This document shows, one piece after another, positions 38,955 to 57,496 of a stretch of 64,000 nucleotides of DNA (position 1 is the stretch's first letter; each line of letters starts with the position of its first letter). The translations under genes and the position numbers were made by a program. The stretch comes from Axinella damicornis (taxonomy: Eukaryota; Porifera; Demospongiae; Axinellida; Axinellidae), in NCBI GenBank assembly GCA_963931865.1, contig OZ007510.1, positions 994,501 to 1,058,500 of the forward strand, written 5' to 3'. Under the pieces are notes generated by a model. That model saw only the letters and a program-made list of their open reading frames with translations. It had not been told where the DNA came from and did no database searches.

Positions 38955-39083
38955 GGATCTACTACGTTGACGCGGAGGTTATGCGATTTATCCTCCGCGG
39001 GAAAGTTTGGCCGAGGCGAAGCCAAGGCTAAACTTTCCCAAGGAGGATAAACTGCATAACCTCCGAGTCGACATAGTAGATCC
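38955..39083. mobile_element. 129-bp foldback element
   Basis: GGATCTACTACGTTGACGCG pairs with the right end (CGAGTCGACATAGTAGATCC). The inner arms TTTATCCTCCGCGGGAAAGTTTGGCC also pair, nearly to the centre. Partial echoes (CATAACCTCCAAGTCAAGTT) follow to about 39130. No other copy in the window. Confidence 0.75.
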
Positions 39084-39688
39084 GGCTTCTACCACAGACA
39101 TAACCTCCAAGTCAAGTTAGTAGCTGGATCCGACTGCTTGACAGCTACAACTCTCTGATTCTCAGCACAGCGTGGTTCGATTATGTCATAGCGGGGATAA
39201 CCAATTTATCCTGTGCGGTACATCAAAGGATCGCCCACGCAACTGTGGTAGAAATGTGCTTATTACAAAGGTTGAGAACAGGGAAGAGATTTAGATTAAG
39301 ATTAGGATCTCAGAGAAAGGTCACATGATCACATAACCCCTGAACATAGTACCCATGTACATGTAGTAGCTAGTAAAGTTAATGTTCACTACATAAGTTC
39401 ATATCAAAGTTCACGATTACATCATAGTAGAAGCCACTGCTACAGGTGAAAACTACAATTACATATTGTTTAGGCAGATTGAAATTTGACCTTGTTGACC
39501 ACACTATATGGTTCTCTGGACTGTATTGGTAAGTTTTTATGACAAAGTGGTTATTGGTCCAGCAGGAAGTTATATTAGTGCCAGGACCGGTTCTAGATGC
39601 ACACGTTTCCGGTGTGCCTTTACCTAAAGTATGTACTTCCCGCCGGACAAATATATATCCACATCCATGTCATTTTAGCTCCATATGC

Positions 39689-39737
39689 TAGTCTCATTCC
39701 CAGACCCCGGAGTGGAGTCTCACAGGGAACGAGACTA
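39689..39737. mobile_element. Palindromic mini-element (49 bp)
   Basis: TAGTCTCATTCCCAGACCCC...GGGAACGAGACTA. It carries the TAGTCTC end variant of the element at 1622. Flanking 9-mers match at 6 of 9. Confidence 0.65.
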
Positions 39738-39955
39738 GCTGTATGCATGAAGCTCATGTTACCCCCTCTCTCTCTATATGGTCTTCCCAGATCTAGAGGA
39801 GTAGGGGTCTGGAACCGGATTATACCAAGTCTCGGGACTATACCTTATATATTGCCAAGTTGTTCAATCATCAGGGTATCCACACCCACCCCCTCGAGGC
39901 CTCCGTCTTCAGACAAGGACATGGGCGGTGTTTCAAGAGGCCAGGACAATCGACA

Positions 39956-41624
39956 ATGACGACCCCAGTACTTCCCAAGCCCATCGTTTCTCTGGGCAGC
40001 GATGACCAGCCGGAGATAATCGTACGGCCGATGCTGACCACTGCGCAGAAGAACTTCAAGAAGGTTGGCGACTGCCAATCAATCCTAGCTCGCGAGATCC
40101 CTGACAACATTGCCAGGCAGGAGCTGAACGTGCCTGGATCGCGCTGTTTCCTCCTCCATAACCTGCTAACAGCAGAGGAATGCTCCCACTATATCCAAGA
40201 AACTGAGAGTATCGGTTATTCCGACCTTTCGGGGCTCTTCCCAGCAGAGTACCGCTCTAATGACCGCGTGTTGTCGCTCTGCGAGCAACTGGTCGATTGC
40301 CTCTGGAAGCGAATCGAGCCATTTCTGACTCGTAAAGAGGTCATTCGCGTTCGACCCATAGGTTTTGGAAACGAAGGCACATGGAAACCTTTTCGACTCA
40401 ATGAATGTTGCAAGTTTGGGAAATACAAGTGAGTGAGAGAGAGGTGGGGCAAGTTTACAAGTGAGTGAGAGGGAGGTGGGGCTGGGGGCATAGGCTGGTT
40501 CCCAGCCATCGCTGCAAACCACTGGATGGTGGGAAGGCCTGACAGCTTGTGTTAGATCGGATAGCTACTGCATGAAAGGACTACAGTGGGAAACGGTTGT
40601 TTCTCCGCCCTTTGGCCTCCTCGGAGGTAACTGTGAGCAACAATTGCAAGTGCAAGTAGATGCTCTATTTTTTTGTCACTGTCCCCCTCTGGCAGGTCGG
40701 GTGGTCACTTTTCCCCCCACATTGATGGTCCCTGGGTACCCCACGAGGACGAGAGCTCAGTCTTCACAGTGGTAGTATACCTCAATGCAGACTTTGAAGG
40801 AGGAGCCACCAACTTCATCAGTGAGGACGGAGTTGGTGAGGGGCAGTGGAGCGGTGTTGCCATACTGATCATATACTTTCTTGTTGCCCGTAGTGAATTG
40901 TATGTATTTACCCCAAACTCAAGAGTAAACCAAACTTCCTCACTGCAGGTGAAGTTGTATGTTCAGTACTTCCCAAGACAGGAACAGCACTCATCTTCAA
41001 CCACGACACCCTCCACGAGGGTCGGCCAGTTACCATGGGAACAAAGTACATCATCCGGACAGAGATCATGTATCGGCGGGTGGACCGGGAAATGATTCCG
41101 GATCCCATGGCCTATCAGTCTGACGAGAACTACATCAAGACCCTTGCACTCTACCGCAAGTCCTGGCAGTTGGAGCGAGGTATAGTGAATGAATGACGTT
41201 CTTGAGACCAGGACGACTGATTGTCAACAAAATTTATTGGTCATCTCTCTCATCCAGCCGGAGACATTAAGGGGTTCACTGACACCTACTTGGAAGCCAT
41301 AAAGTTCCAGCAACAAGTGCAGAGGTCGGTCAGCCGGGATTCCATTGAGATATTCGAACAACTGTTACCCTATGAAGTTCATGTGAAGATATTTGGATAC
41401 CTCACAGCAAAAGACGTCTGTACCATTATGACTGTGTGTAAGGTAGGGATCACTAACACATACCCATAGGGTTTCAAGAACAACTCACACACACACATGC
41501 ACGCGCACACACACCACACACACACATGCACACACACACACACATACACACCCACACACACACACCACACACACACACACACGCACATACACACCCACAC
41601 ACACACACCACACACCACACACAT

Positions 41625-41666
<42 letters not shown>

Positions 41667-44519
41667 CATTCCACTAGGCCTGGTACGACATGGCCATGGA
41701 TGGTCAGCTGTGGTACAACCTCTATCGCAGACGGTGGCCCATTGGCATCAAGCTGGAAGCACAGCTTGACCACACCAAGAAGACACTGAAGGTAAGAAAT
41801 GCAGCTGCTTGTACTCTCTGTGCTCCCAGCAAAGAGAGTACATTTTCGGAAATTTTGATTTTGGAAGTTACAACCAGTTTTTCACACTCAAATCACCATA
41901 AAACCACCTGAGAACCCCTTGGGACTGGATTTCCAAAAAAAAAAAATCCATATAAATTCAATAGAAAAACTAGGCTATTGAAGCTCTTAACTACCAGGGG
42001 TCAAAGGTCAGATTTTTGATGAAATTTACAAAAATTGAACAAAAGGGGCAACATCTCAGAATCTGTAAGGGGTTAGGATTTTAAACTTGGGCCAGACATA
42101 CTATAACATAAGCATGACCTCTCAGAAAAAAATCAGCTCTTAACTACCAGGTTTGTGTGAATGCTGACCCTAAAGTATAGGCCCCTCCGGAACTGCTCTA
42201 ACATCTCTGCTCTCTCAGGACAACAGAATTAAGGATTTAAGATGGGCTTAAAACCTGCTCCACTTGGGTCACTACACGTGCATCAAGTTTCAGATCTTAA
42301 CTCCTAGGTTTAGGGAAATGCCGACCCTAAAGTATTTTGCGTACTCAGTTGACATGTGGAACTATAGCTCTGTTGGAATGTCATGTGACTTTATTATTAT
42401 TTTTTGATTGGTAACAAAATGGTTATGGTACATTTCTATCAACTTATTTTGAACATAGATGATGTCTGTTTGAAGTTATACACAATTTTCTCAAAGAAAC
42501 CAAAATGTACTCTCTTTGCTGGGAGCACTGTATGAGATTCTAACCCCCCCCCCCCCCCAAACACACGCCCACAGCAAGAGCCAGGGCCATTCATCAAGGA
42601 CTGGTATGGCCTGTACAAGCAGCGTGTGGCCTTGGCCCAGCCAAAGAAGGTGGTGGTGCTCGACCTTGGCAGCTTCTCCTGCAAGTGTGCTGCCATCCAC
42701 CGCAACAACTGCACCATCAAGACCAGCTGCACGGAATCAGTGGTCGCCATGGTGAGGCAACGGTGTACGTATGTCCCTCTCCATCCTAAGAGCATGCATT
42801 GTTTGGTTCCTCCTCATCCAATACTGTGATGATCGGAACTAGTAGAAAGATACAGACATTATATCCTGCTTTGGTCATCTCTCTCACATGTACAGGCTCC
42901 TGGTGTATTTGACCTCCACATGCGTCGCGGAGAGTATGAACGTTACTTCTGTGGCAAGGAGGCAAGGGAGAAGTTCCCCGAGTACATTGTGAATGTGATT
43001 GAGAAGGGCGTGCCAGCTGGGGAGGCCATACAAATGCTGCCAGAGATCATTACTGGATTCTACTATGACTGCCGTGTTCGTCCCAAGTATTCCCCAGTGG
43101 TCATTCTGGAACCTCCAGGAGGGCTGTGGAACAATGAGATTAGAGGGAAGGTGGCGTATTCCTTCCTACGGCAGTTCATGCAGCCATCGGTCAGCTTCCT
43201 TAGCACAACTGTGGCCATTCTCTGTGGGTGAGTTGTACACCATAGGAATGGTTCTATCATGTTAGTAGTATTACCCTTCACTTCAATCTACATGCCTTTC
43301 TGTCCAGTATGGATCTGACATCCGGGGTGGTCCTGGATGTGGGGTATGGGATTGTGACATGTGCAGCTATGTGGAGAGGGGAGGAGTGCCCCAAAACCGT
43401 CTCATGTGACCCGGATGAAGCCACACCCAGTAAACTGGCAGACATGGTGCACAGGGTTGTCTCAAAGGCCAGTAAAGATGCTGAGATGGAATCAACACTC
43501 ATAGAACACATTGTTGTGACAGGTATGTGTATGTGCTACATGTGTATGCAGTACTGAAGAATGAGAACTGATTGATGCTTCGCTGGCTCCCCACTGACTA
43601 TTGTACTAGCCCTCCATTCTTTGAATTAGCATGGGAAAGATAGATCTTGGAATGAGGTCAGCACCTGTGGTATTGTGGTCACACAGAAGGGGTTTGGAAT
43701 GCAGCCAGCACTGACTCGTATTATGGTCATGTGGGATTGGTTCATATGTTCACTGTTGCTGTCTGCAAGACCAAGAGTGCATGAGTAGACCACACCCCCC
43801 AGCGGTCTACTTACGTGCTCTAGGCAAGACCCACCTCCACTACTGATATCACTGTACTGGCCATTAACGTGTCACAGGTGGGGAAGCTACAAATGTGGAC
43901 CAGTTGCGGAAGGAGCTTTTGAAGAAGGACAAGAGCTACAGAGTTCTCGAGCCAGGTGAGTTCTAATAATGGTTGAGTTAGCTGAACAACCAGCACTAAA
44001 AGGTAGATGGACTTCCGTTGGATTGCACATCAAAACTGTGGAATCGAAGAGCGAACCATAACTATACTGAAACAGAAACCCACTGGAAACCATCATTAAA
44101 AATTCTAGCAAGAATTCTTAGTACTGGTAGGTTAGCTGGCGGTTTAGTTAATTAGTTGATAAACATGTGAACTACCTGTGACCATGACAATGGCCGAACG
44201 TACTATGTACCCCTCGCTTCGATCGTGCTGTTTGTCTGTCAACTACTCCTCAGGTGACAAGATAGACGCGGCTGTGAAAGGTGGATGCACGCTGGCAGCT
44301 ATTTCAATCTTTGAGGATGTTTGTGTGAATAGTGTGTCCTATGAGACTCCAGCACTAGTGATGAAGGTGAAAAGTAGACGCTTTTACAGCTTCTGTCTGC
44401 AAACGTGCAACTGGCTGACTGGCCTCTCAACTAAGGCAGAAATTGTGCGTGAAGAGGGGGTTGTCTATTGGGCCTGGCATCCCTATGTGGACTCAGATGA
44501 TGAAGGGGAAAGAGTGTAG
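39956..44519 (+). CDS. Fusion protein: P4H-like dioxygenase + F-box + actin-related domain (copy B, truncated tail)
   Basis: Exons 39956-40428, 40696-40835, 40949-41179, 41258-41442, 41678-41791, 42575-42751, 42896-43227, 43308-43522, 43878-43955 and 44254-44519 mirror copy A exactly in boundary and phase, giving 736 residues. Exons 1-9 are almost identical to A; the iron ligands, 2OG lysine, F-box and nucleotide loops are retained. Exon 10 has diverged more, and a 2-nt loss near 44513 creates a stop (GERV*) before the acidic Ser-rich tail. That tail remains open in the shifted frame to about 44745, so the lesion looks recent. The start was set at the Met aligned with copy A; upstream in-frame codons do not resemble A. 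A competing last exon lies at 45523-45830. Whether this copy is functional is unknown. Confidence 0.85.
41485..41665. repeat. (CA)n microsatellite
   Basis: CA-rich intron 4 of fusion gene B, longer than the same intron in copy A. Confidence 0.95.
41821..42527. mobile_element. 707-bp non-autonomous TIR element in intron 5 of copy B
   Basis: A perfect 26-bp inverted terminus TGCTCCCAGCAAAGAGAGTA+CATTTT opens at 41821 and closes at 42527. There is no transposase ORF. The interior has repeated CTTAACTACCAGG and GACCCTAAAGTAT blocks. Copy A's intron at this place is only 65 bp (35743-35807) and lacks it, so insertion followed the gene duplication, or excision occurred in A. A clean target duplication is not evident (possible CTG). 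Confidence 0.82.
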
Positions 44520-44745
44520 TTCCCAGAGTACTAGTGGATCTGACTCAGAAGCTAAATCACAAAGTGATTCTGAGTGTGAAGACCAAGGTGGAGAGGCTTC
44601 TGAAGAAGACATGAGCAAAGGTTCACAGGCAGAAAGTTTGCAACAGAAGTTAGAAGAAGTTGATGAATGGGAGAAACCGAAAACGAACAGTGCGGATGAT
44701 ACTCCTTCCTTGAGCAGCTCCAGATGCTTCGGTACCAGTGATTAG
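44520..44745 (+). pseudogene. Frameshifted remnant of the acidic tail of fusion gene B
   Basis: Directly after the premature stop, the other frame encodes the tail known from copy A (STSGSDSEAKSQSDSECEDQ, then EASEEDMSKG) and runs to a stop at about 44745. Conservation of this stretch shows that the loss of frame is recent or is an assembly error. Confidence 0.8.
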
Positions 44746-45522
44746 GCCTTGACAAATTATGCTTTTTCTTCCCCCTCTATCCCCTATTCTCAGTATTTAT
44801 GCTTTAAACTTGTCCTATTATTCTCAACATTATTCTTCATGCTATCCACTCAGCGTTCATTGTACTGCAGCATAACAGATACAGAAACATAATCCTCTAA
44901 CATGCTCACATTTAGTGTGAGGGTGTGGCTTCACGAGAGAAGCCTGCATGCCTAGCACCTGTGAATCTATGATTGTCAATGTGAACAGTAAGCTAGAGCA
45001 AAGAGTTTAGTACAGCATCAATTAGCCTATTATTCTCACAGGTCTGAATATTTATGCCTATTATTCCAGCATAATTCTCTTATGCTCTTGAGTCTTAAAA
45101 TTATGTTAGCATAATTTGTCAAGGCCTACCAGTGGTGCTTGCCAGCAAGGAGCACAGGAGAGAGGACGAGGAGCCTAATTAGTCAAACCCACCAGAATAA
45201 TATTTTACCCACCTTGTATCACAGTTGATTTCAGAGGTTTGATGATCCTGTATGCAGCAGTAGGCACGTGGACTAATGATGTAATGTTCATCATGCCTGT
45301 ACCACGTATGTAAGTAAAAATAGTCTCACAAGTCAGCCCGCTTGCTGTCCTGCAAGTCGATAATAGAGGTATCAGTAAAATACCCCAAGAAGATGAATCC
45401 ATCAGAGTGGAGTGGCTTTAGGGACCAAAAACAGAGAGATATTGGTGTAACCTTTGAACTCTACATTGGCGGTAGCATGGTGCTGTAATAATGCTGATGT
45501 CGTGCTGCTTCTCTTGACCCAG

Positions 45523-45830
45523 CTGACAAGCTGCTAGCAGGAGTGCTGGGAGGTTGCTCTCTGGTTAATTTGACCCTCTTTGAAGGACTCCACACGAAGC
45601 TGCAATTCCCCAGTGTGATGGTAGAGCCAAAGGGTACGCGGCGATGGCCCAGCCATTTCTATGAGATCCGGTACCTGTACTGGCTGGACCAACTCAACTT
45701 ACCCCTGGAAGAATTCAAGGAGGAGTTTATCCTGTTTGCCAAGTATGCCAACGAGAAAGAGAAGCTGGAGTGGCTAAAGGAGTGGGAGGAGGATGCCAGG
45801 AGGGAGGGGCTGTACACCATTCAACCATAG
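45523..45830 (+). CDS. Candidate alternative last exon of fusion gene B
   Basis: After a CCCAG acceptor, the exon opens ADKLLAGVLGGCSLVNLTLF, aligning with the actin adenosine-binding start of exon 10 (GDKIDAAVKGGCTLAAISIF). It has the same entry phase as exon 10, so exon 9 (ending 43955) could splice to either. The new C-terminus is helical and charged (YEIRYLYWLDQLNLPLEEFK, ending EGLYTIQP) instead of the acidic Ser tail. Exons 1-9 plus this exon give 750 residues in frame. It could instead be a relic of a third copy whose other exons are lost. 44746-45522 holds no other gene. Confidence 0.7.
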
Positions 45831-45951
45831 CTTGTTAACACAAGGAATGACAGTGATTTCATTTCTGTAGGTATTTTATTGTGAGTTGGAATACATGTGC
45901 AGGCATAATCTCAGTGTACAATAATGATACTTGTATTGTGCTGTGCATCTT

Positions 45952-52573
<6,622 letters not shown>

Positions 52574-53126
52574 TATGGTGTGGCTATCCTTGCACAGTGT
52601 ATGTTGCTAAGATACAGAATCTTGTGACGGTCATGTGACATGTTCGTGACTTTGTTTCCTCAATTTTACCCCATTCGTACGATCGTGCTGTACAGTGTAC
52701 AGCGGTGGTTGACCACGCAACTTCCTGGTCTGGAACAACAGCGAGGGCAGGAAGAGAGACACCTCCACGACCATAGCGGTACTAAGCAAGCATGCAGCTA
52801 TTACCTTGATCTGTTCGTTGATAAATAATTCCTAATTCGTACTTCAGTACTCTCCCTTATCCGGTGGTCTTGTTGGTGCTCAGCTTAGGCTGCTAGTAGC
52901 GTTTTAGTCCGATACTGTGCTATTGAATCTGACTGTCCTGCTGCTTGTTGGAGTTATGAGCTCGGAAACGCAGAGAAGCTGGTGCAGATAACAGTATTTG
53001 AACACAAGCTCCTCAAGTACCAAGTGACTGCTCCCTACCCCTGACCTGGAAGACTGCATATGGTAGTGTGCTACTGTGTGCAATTATATGAGTGCTATGT
53101 TTCGGTACAGATCTCGCACGGTAGTG
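52574..53126. promoter_or_regulatory. Divergent intergenic region AK7 / PH-domain gene
   Basis: 553 bp between the divergent starts, probably containing both promoters. No specific motif is recognised. Confidence 0.4.
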
Positions 53127-56015
53127 ATGTCTCTGCAAACGATGAAAGAGGGCCTGCTTTACAAGAAAGGCCGGATCAACACAGAATGGCGGCAGAGGCT
53201 TTTCATCCTCAATGGGAAACAGCTGGCCTACTTCAAAGGCAGCGTAAGTTTACGTGTGGACAATTGAGGCAGCATCCAAGCTAAACCACTTGGTTTCCAT
53301 GATGTTGACATCTCTAATAAATTATGTTGCATTAAGCTCCTGGTAGGGGGAGAAATGGTACAGTCCTGGTAGAGAATAATTTGTCTCCATACTATGAGCA
53401 TTGCAGGAAGGTACATGAAGAAGATTCTGACTACACCACAATGAAGCATTGACCACTGTCATCCATAATTGTGCGGAAACTCAACTTGGTGGTGGACTTA
53501 TGAGCATTCCTGTTGGCTCTGCTTCGTCCACCATAGCAGTGTGTGACATCATGTGGGTGGGTGTTGGCTGTGCATGCAACCCGGTGGGTGCAATCCTTTT
53601 AGCAACTGCTCACTGCCAGGCATGCCGTTGATACTGCTAGGCTTTCCATACAAGAACATCATTTGGCTGGGATGGAACCGTGTCCTCCACACGTACTCTG
53701 ACTCCTACATGCTGTGTTGGTCAAATACAGACTTCCAAATGATCAGCATGGTAACATTGGCACCCGAGGACCACTTGGCTGCCCCCATTGATACACATAC
53801 ACCAGTGCATTCATACTATGGCCTGAGGCCTGAGGTCCTAGCAAGGGTAGCTGTGTTCCCAGGCTCTCCCAGCTCTTTGTTGCATACTGTACGGCTACAA
53901 TGTGTGTCTAGTACTCTGTGTATTTCTATGAAGATTATGCCTCAAATGGACAAAAGCTGCATGAATAGCTATAATGTGATACATGAACATCAAGAAGCTC
54001 TGGTGGACTACCTCAAAGAGAAGCTACTCTAGTAATGAGTGGTGGCTACAATCAGTTAGCGGAGAATGCAAACAGTTAGTGCGACAGATAGTCTAGGAAG
54101 GCATGATCACTGGAATGACTACAACGTAACTGGTACCGGGTAGTAGCCATTCTTGATCAGAAACTGACAAGGTCATGTACTGCAGTTGAGAATTCAGTCT
54201 TGAAATAATTGTAGCTCTGGTAGTATTCTCACAGTGAAGTTCCGACAATCAACTGCAGTTACAATATCCTTTTGGTTTCAAGACAAAGTCTCTACTGTTG
54301 ACGGTCCAATCCAGTATCTGTGTGTAGTTCAGTAGCTCAGGTGACCCCCTACAAGTACTACAACATAATGTTGCTACCAGAGCTGTATGAGACATACAGC
54401 TTCTGTTTGGGCCCATAATCAATCGTACAGGGGTATCACTGATAACCTTGTTCCCAGGCCCCGTCCGTAAAGTCGGCCTGGGAACGAGGCTATATCACTG
54501 ACAGGTGTCCTGCAGAGGCGAGCTGTGCCACTGACCACGTTGTTTGTGTCCTCTGGTTTCCTTGAACTGGCAGATATTACTACAAGTGTATCCTGAATTG
54601 TGTTTTGTGTCTCCAGTTTCCTTAAACTTTGCTACTGTATCACTGGTGTTTGCGTTCCCTTCCTACTAATGCACCTGTAGTAGTGATAGCAGGGGAGTAA
54701 ATTTTCCCAGGGATTCCGTTTGTAGTTGAAGTGTGCTTTCAGTGTGTTGGTATGAGAGATAAAGAGTGTTTGCATTCAGGTGGTGTGTTTGGGTATTGCA
54801 CCAGCTGTAATCCTAGTTGCTTTCAGAACCAAAGGATAATTGAATGAAAGTACCTACTGGCTTTAGTTTTCCCCTCTTCGTGCTCTTACTTCCCATTTTC
54901 CCTCCCTCCTCTCTCCAGAAACATGCACCTTCAGGAGTTATAGAGCTACGGGAGATCAGATCAATATCTGATATCTTAGAAGATGGAACATTTCAGGTGA
55001 GTCCAACCTTACCTTGGTGCCAGCGTGTCTGTCTCTAAAGGTTCAGTAGCTGGACCAAAGTCATTTGATGCGATATGATTAGATTGTTGACAGCCATGGG
55101 GATTAGAATTCTCAGGTGGTTCCCACCTGCACAGCAGCCTTAGCCTTGTTCCCACGCGGCGTGGGAACGAGGCTACAGCAGCCTTTGACCGGCTACAGTG
55201 AATAAAGACAGAGAAGCAAGAGGTGGAAGGGCTGGGAACGTGGTTCTAGTTTTGGAACACAAGAGGCCATGGGGGGTATCACATGCTCATGGGAGGATGT
55301 CCCAATCAGCATGCTACATAGGCATGCTATACTTAATAACTGTGTGCAAGTTTGTTAACTCAGTTGTTCCCAACACTTGTTTGCAAACAAACACAAACAT
55401 CCATCGCTGGCAATTGCTCAGGATGTTTCTCTTCTGGTTATGGTACCACTGATTAGCTTGTTTACTACAACTCCCCCTCCCTGGCCTCGTTCCCTGGCCT
55501 CCATGCCCAGCTTTTGTTGCTTGCAGTATGAAAAGCTGGGGGGGGGGGGGGGGGGGGGGGAGCTGGATGGATTTCTCACGTGATGTGTGCCACCACTGAT
55601 GTCATGGATTCTGCTGATACCTATTCAACTTGCTATTATAACTTGGAAGTGCTGATATACTGTTCACTGTTCACTCCGTGCAGTGAGCTATCGTTCCTGA
55701 AAGTACAACACTTGCAGCTCAGCACTACTTTATGGTAAGACTTCTAGCTCGGTGTGGCTCTCTTCTGGTAGAGGCCTGCCTCTCACCTGGAGTTTGTCTG
55801 GTCTCTGTAGCTTCTCTGTAACAGGTGACCGTTGTATTATAGCCATCTCTCAGCAGTTTAGCTTCAAATCCAGCCGTTAATAGCCTTCGTACATTGTCGT
55901 ACGTATGCGATCGTAGCTACTGTAGTGCACTGTACGTGGGCTTAAACTGGATGACACTTTATGACGGTCGTGGCACGCATCATGTGAGAAATCCATGGAA
56001 GCCTGGGAACGAGGC

Positions 56016-56054
<39 letters not shown>

Positions 56055-56294
56055 ATACACACATAAACACACACACCACACAACACACATACCACACACA
56101 CACAACACACATACCACACACACACACACACACAAACACATACACACACACACACACCACACACACACATTGCTGGCAATTGCACACTGATTTGTTTTGC
56201 TGATGACAGTCATTCTCAACACTTGTTTGCACACCTACACACCTACATCCCATACAGATAGTAACAGCCGCCAGAACATATGAGATCAGAGGAG
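53127..56294 (+). CDS. Incomplete PH-domain gene
   Basis: Three short exons read in phase: 53127-53243 (MSLQTMKEGLLYKKGRINTE..., typical PH strands 1-2), 54919-54996 (KHAPSGVIELREIRSISDIL) and 56258-56294 (IVTAARTYEIRG). Together they form strands 1 to about 6 of a pleckstrin-homology domain, which binds phosphoinositides or partner proteins at membranes. The exon expected next, encoding the C-terminal helix with its conserved Trp, was not found before the opposite-strand gene at 57497. A 21-nt candidate at 56829-56849 is too weak to accept. The gene may be truncated, use a tiny or diverged exon, or span the neighbour. Introns are long here (1.7 and 1.3 kb) and contain palindromic mini-elements. 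Confidence 0.55.
54443..54492. mobile_element. Ultra-short palindromic element (50 bp), 9-bp TSD
   Basis: TAACCTTGTTCCCAGGCCCC...GGCCTGGGAACGAGGCTA, flanked by TATCACTGA at 54434-54442 and 54493-54501. It lies in the PH-gene intron. Confidence 0.85.
55141..55175. mobile_element. Ultra-short palindromic element (35 bp), 9-bp TSD
   Basis: TAGCCTTGTTCCCACGC followed by GGCGTGGGAACGAGGCTA, with almost no loop. CAGCAGCCT lies at 55132-55140 and 55176-55184. It is the shortest copy with an exact target duplication. Confidence 0.85.
56020..56170. repeat. poly(C) tract followed by CA-rich repeat
   Basis: About 35 C, then CACACA/ACACACC repeats. GGAAGCCTGGGAACGAGGCAA immediately before it is a half copy of the palindromic family. 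Confidence 0.9.
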
Positions 56295-56603
56295 GTAAGG
56301 TTACGCTTGCCACTCTGTCAGTATGCACCAAGAATTCGCTACTTTTCTTTTATGGAAAACTGTTTATAGCTCAATTGCTGAATTGACAGTGATCACTACA
56401 CTACAGTAGCCTCATTCCCAGGCCATGTCCTGGCACCAGGTTTCTCAAGTACAGGGTTGTACATCTTGGCAATCTTCAGCCCATCCACCAGTTGACCAAC
56501 GAAAGTTCAAATTCAGTGACCTGATTGGTCTGATCGGTCGATTTTTATTTTGCAACAATGGAGTTTGAATGAACAATGAACCTGTAATTGAGAAATCAAC
56601 CCA

Positions 56604-56685
<82 letters not shown>

Positions 56686-57496
56686 CAGAGTCAAACGATT
56701 CCACTCAGTCATGGATAACAGCATTAAAGGATGCTCAGAGAGATTCACAGGAACAGCTTCCCTAGCACAGATTTAAATTCCCTTATCAAATTTTATTTTT
56801 ATTGCCCACTGGGCACCTTCTCTGACAGTAGACCGTGTTCAGTTGCCGGGTGAGTGTACTGGTAGTGGCGCTGTTTGTGCTGTACTCTAGTGGAATGTGC
56901 CGCTGTCATTTTGCTATTCTTGTATCGTCACCAACTGCTATGAATTTGATGTGCTGTGAAAACTTGAGTGGCATGTAGACACCACACCCCCTCACACAAT
57001 CATGCATGAACCACACCACCTCACACAATCATGCAGAACCACACCCCCTCACACATGCACAATCCTCACAATCATGCATGAACCATGCATGATTGATGGT
57101 TCATGCATGACCACACCCCCTCACAATCATGCATGCATGAACCACACCCCCTTACACAATCATGCTTGATCAGCCAATACTGTCCATGATCAAGAATGTA
57201 GTCTTGGTTGCAGACGAAAAGCAGCTGCTGTAGCTGGGACTGAGATAGCTTCAAACCTGGGCTGCACAGCCTGGGAACAATAATTATTGTAAGTTGAGGA
57301 CTGAGACTATACGATAGTTACAGTAATACTGTGTAGATCATACAGCACTTTTCTCCTAACTTCGTTCTCACTTCCAGTCTTTGTACACTGCAAGCGATCA
57401 AAGACTGGAGGTGGAAGCGGCCTGGGAATGAGGCTAGTTCATTTTACACATGCTGGTCCTTCATATAGCAGGATTGTCTTCATAATTGGATGGCTA
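56295..57496. repeat. Gene-free stretch with (CA)n and a ~29-bp minisatellite
   Basis: (CA)n at 56604-56683, and at about 56985-57165 repeated ACCACACCCCCTCACACAAT plus CATGCATGA units with inverted CATGCATGATTG pieces. A degenerate long palindromic element is at 57359-57436. No exon is supported here. Confidence 0.7.

Larger units (their letters stand above)
38664..39955. other. Spacer between the tandem fusion genes
   Basis: 1.3 kb with no gene recognised. It holds the foldback element 38955-39083 and the palindromic mini-element 39689-39737. No remnant of the (TAGC)n promoter of copy A or of the alternative last exon seen after copy B was found. Confidence 0.6.

Noticed and set aside
56829..56849. 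21-nt exon completing the PH domain
   Set aside because: Phase is possible, but the peptide is too short and does not resemble the C-terminal PH helix.
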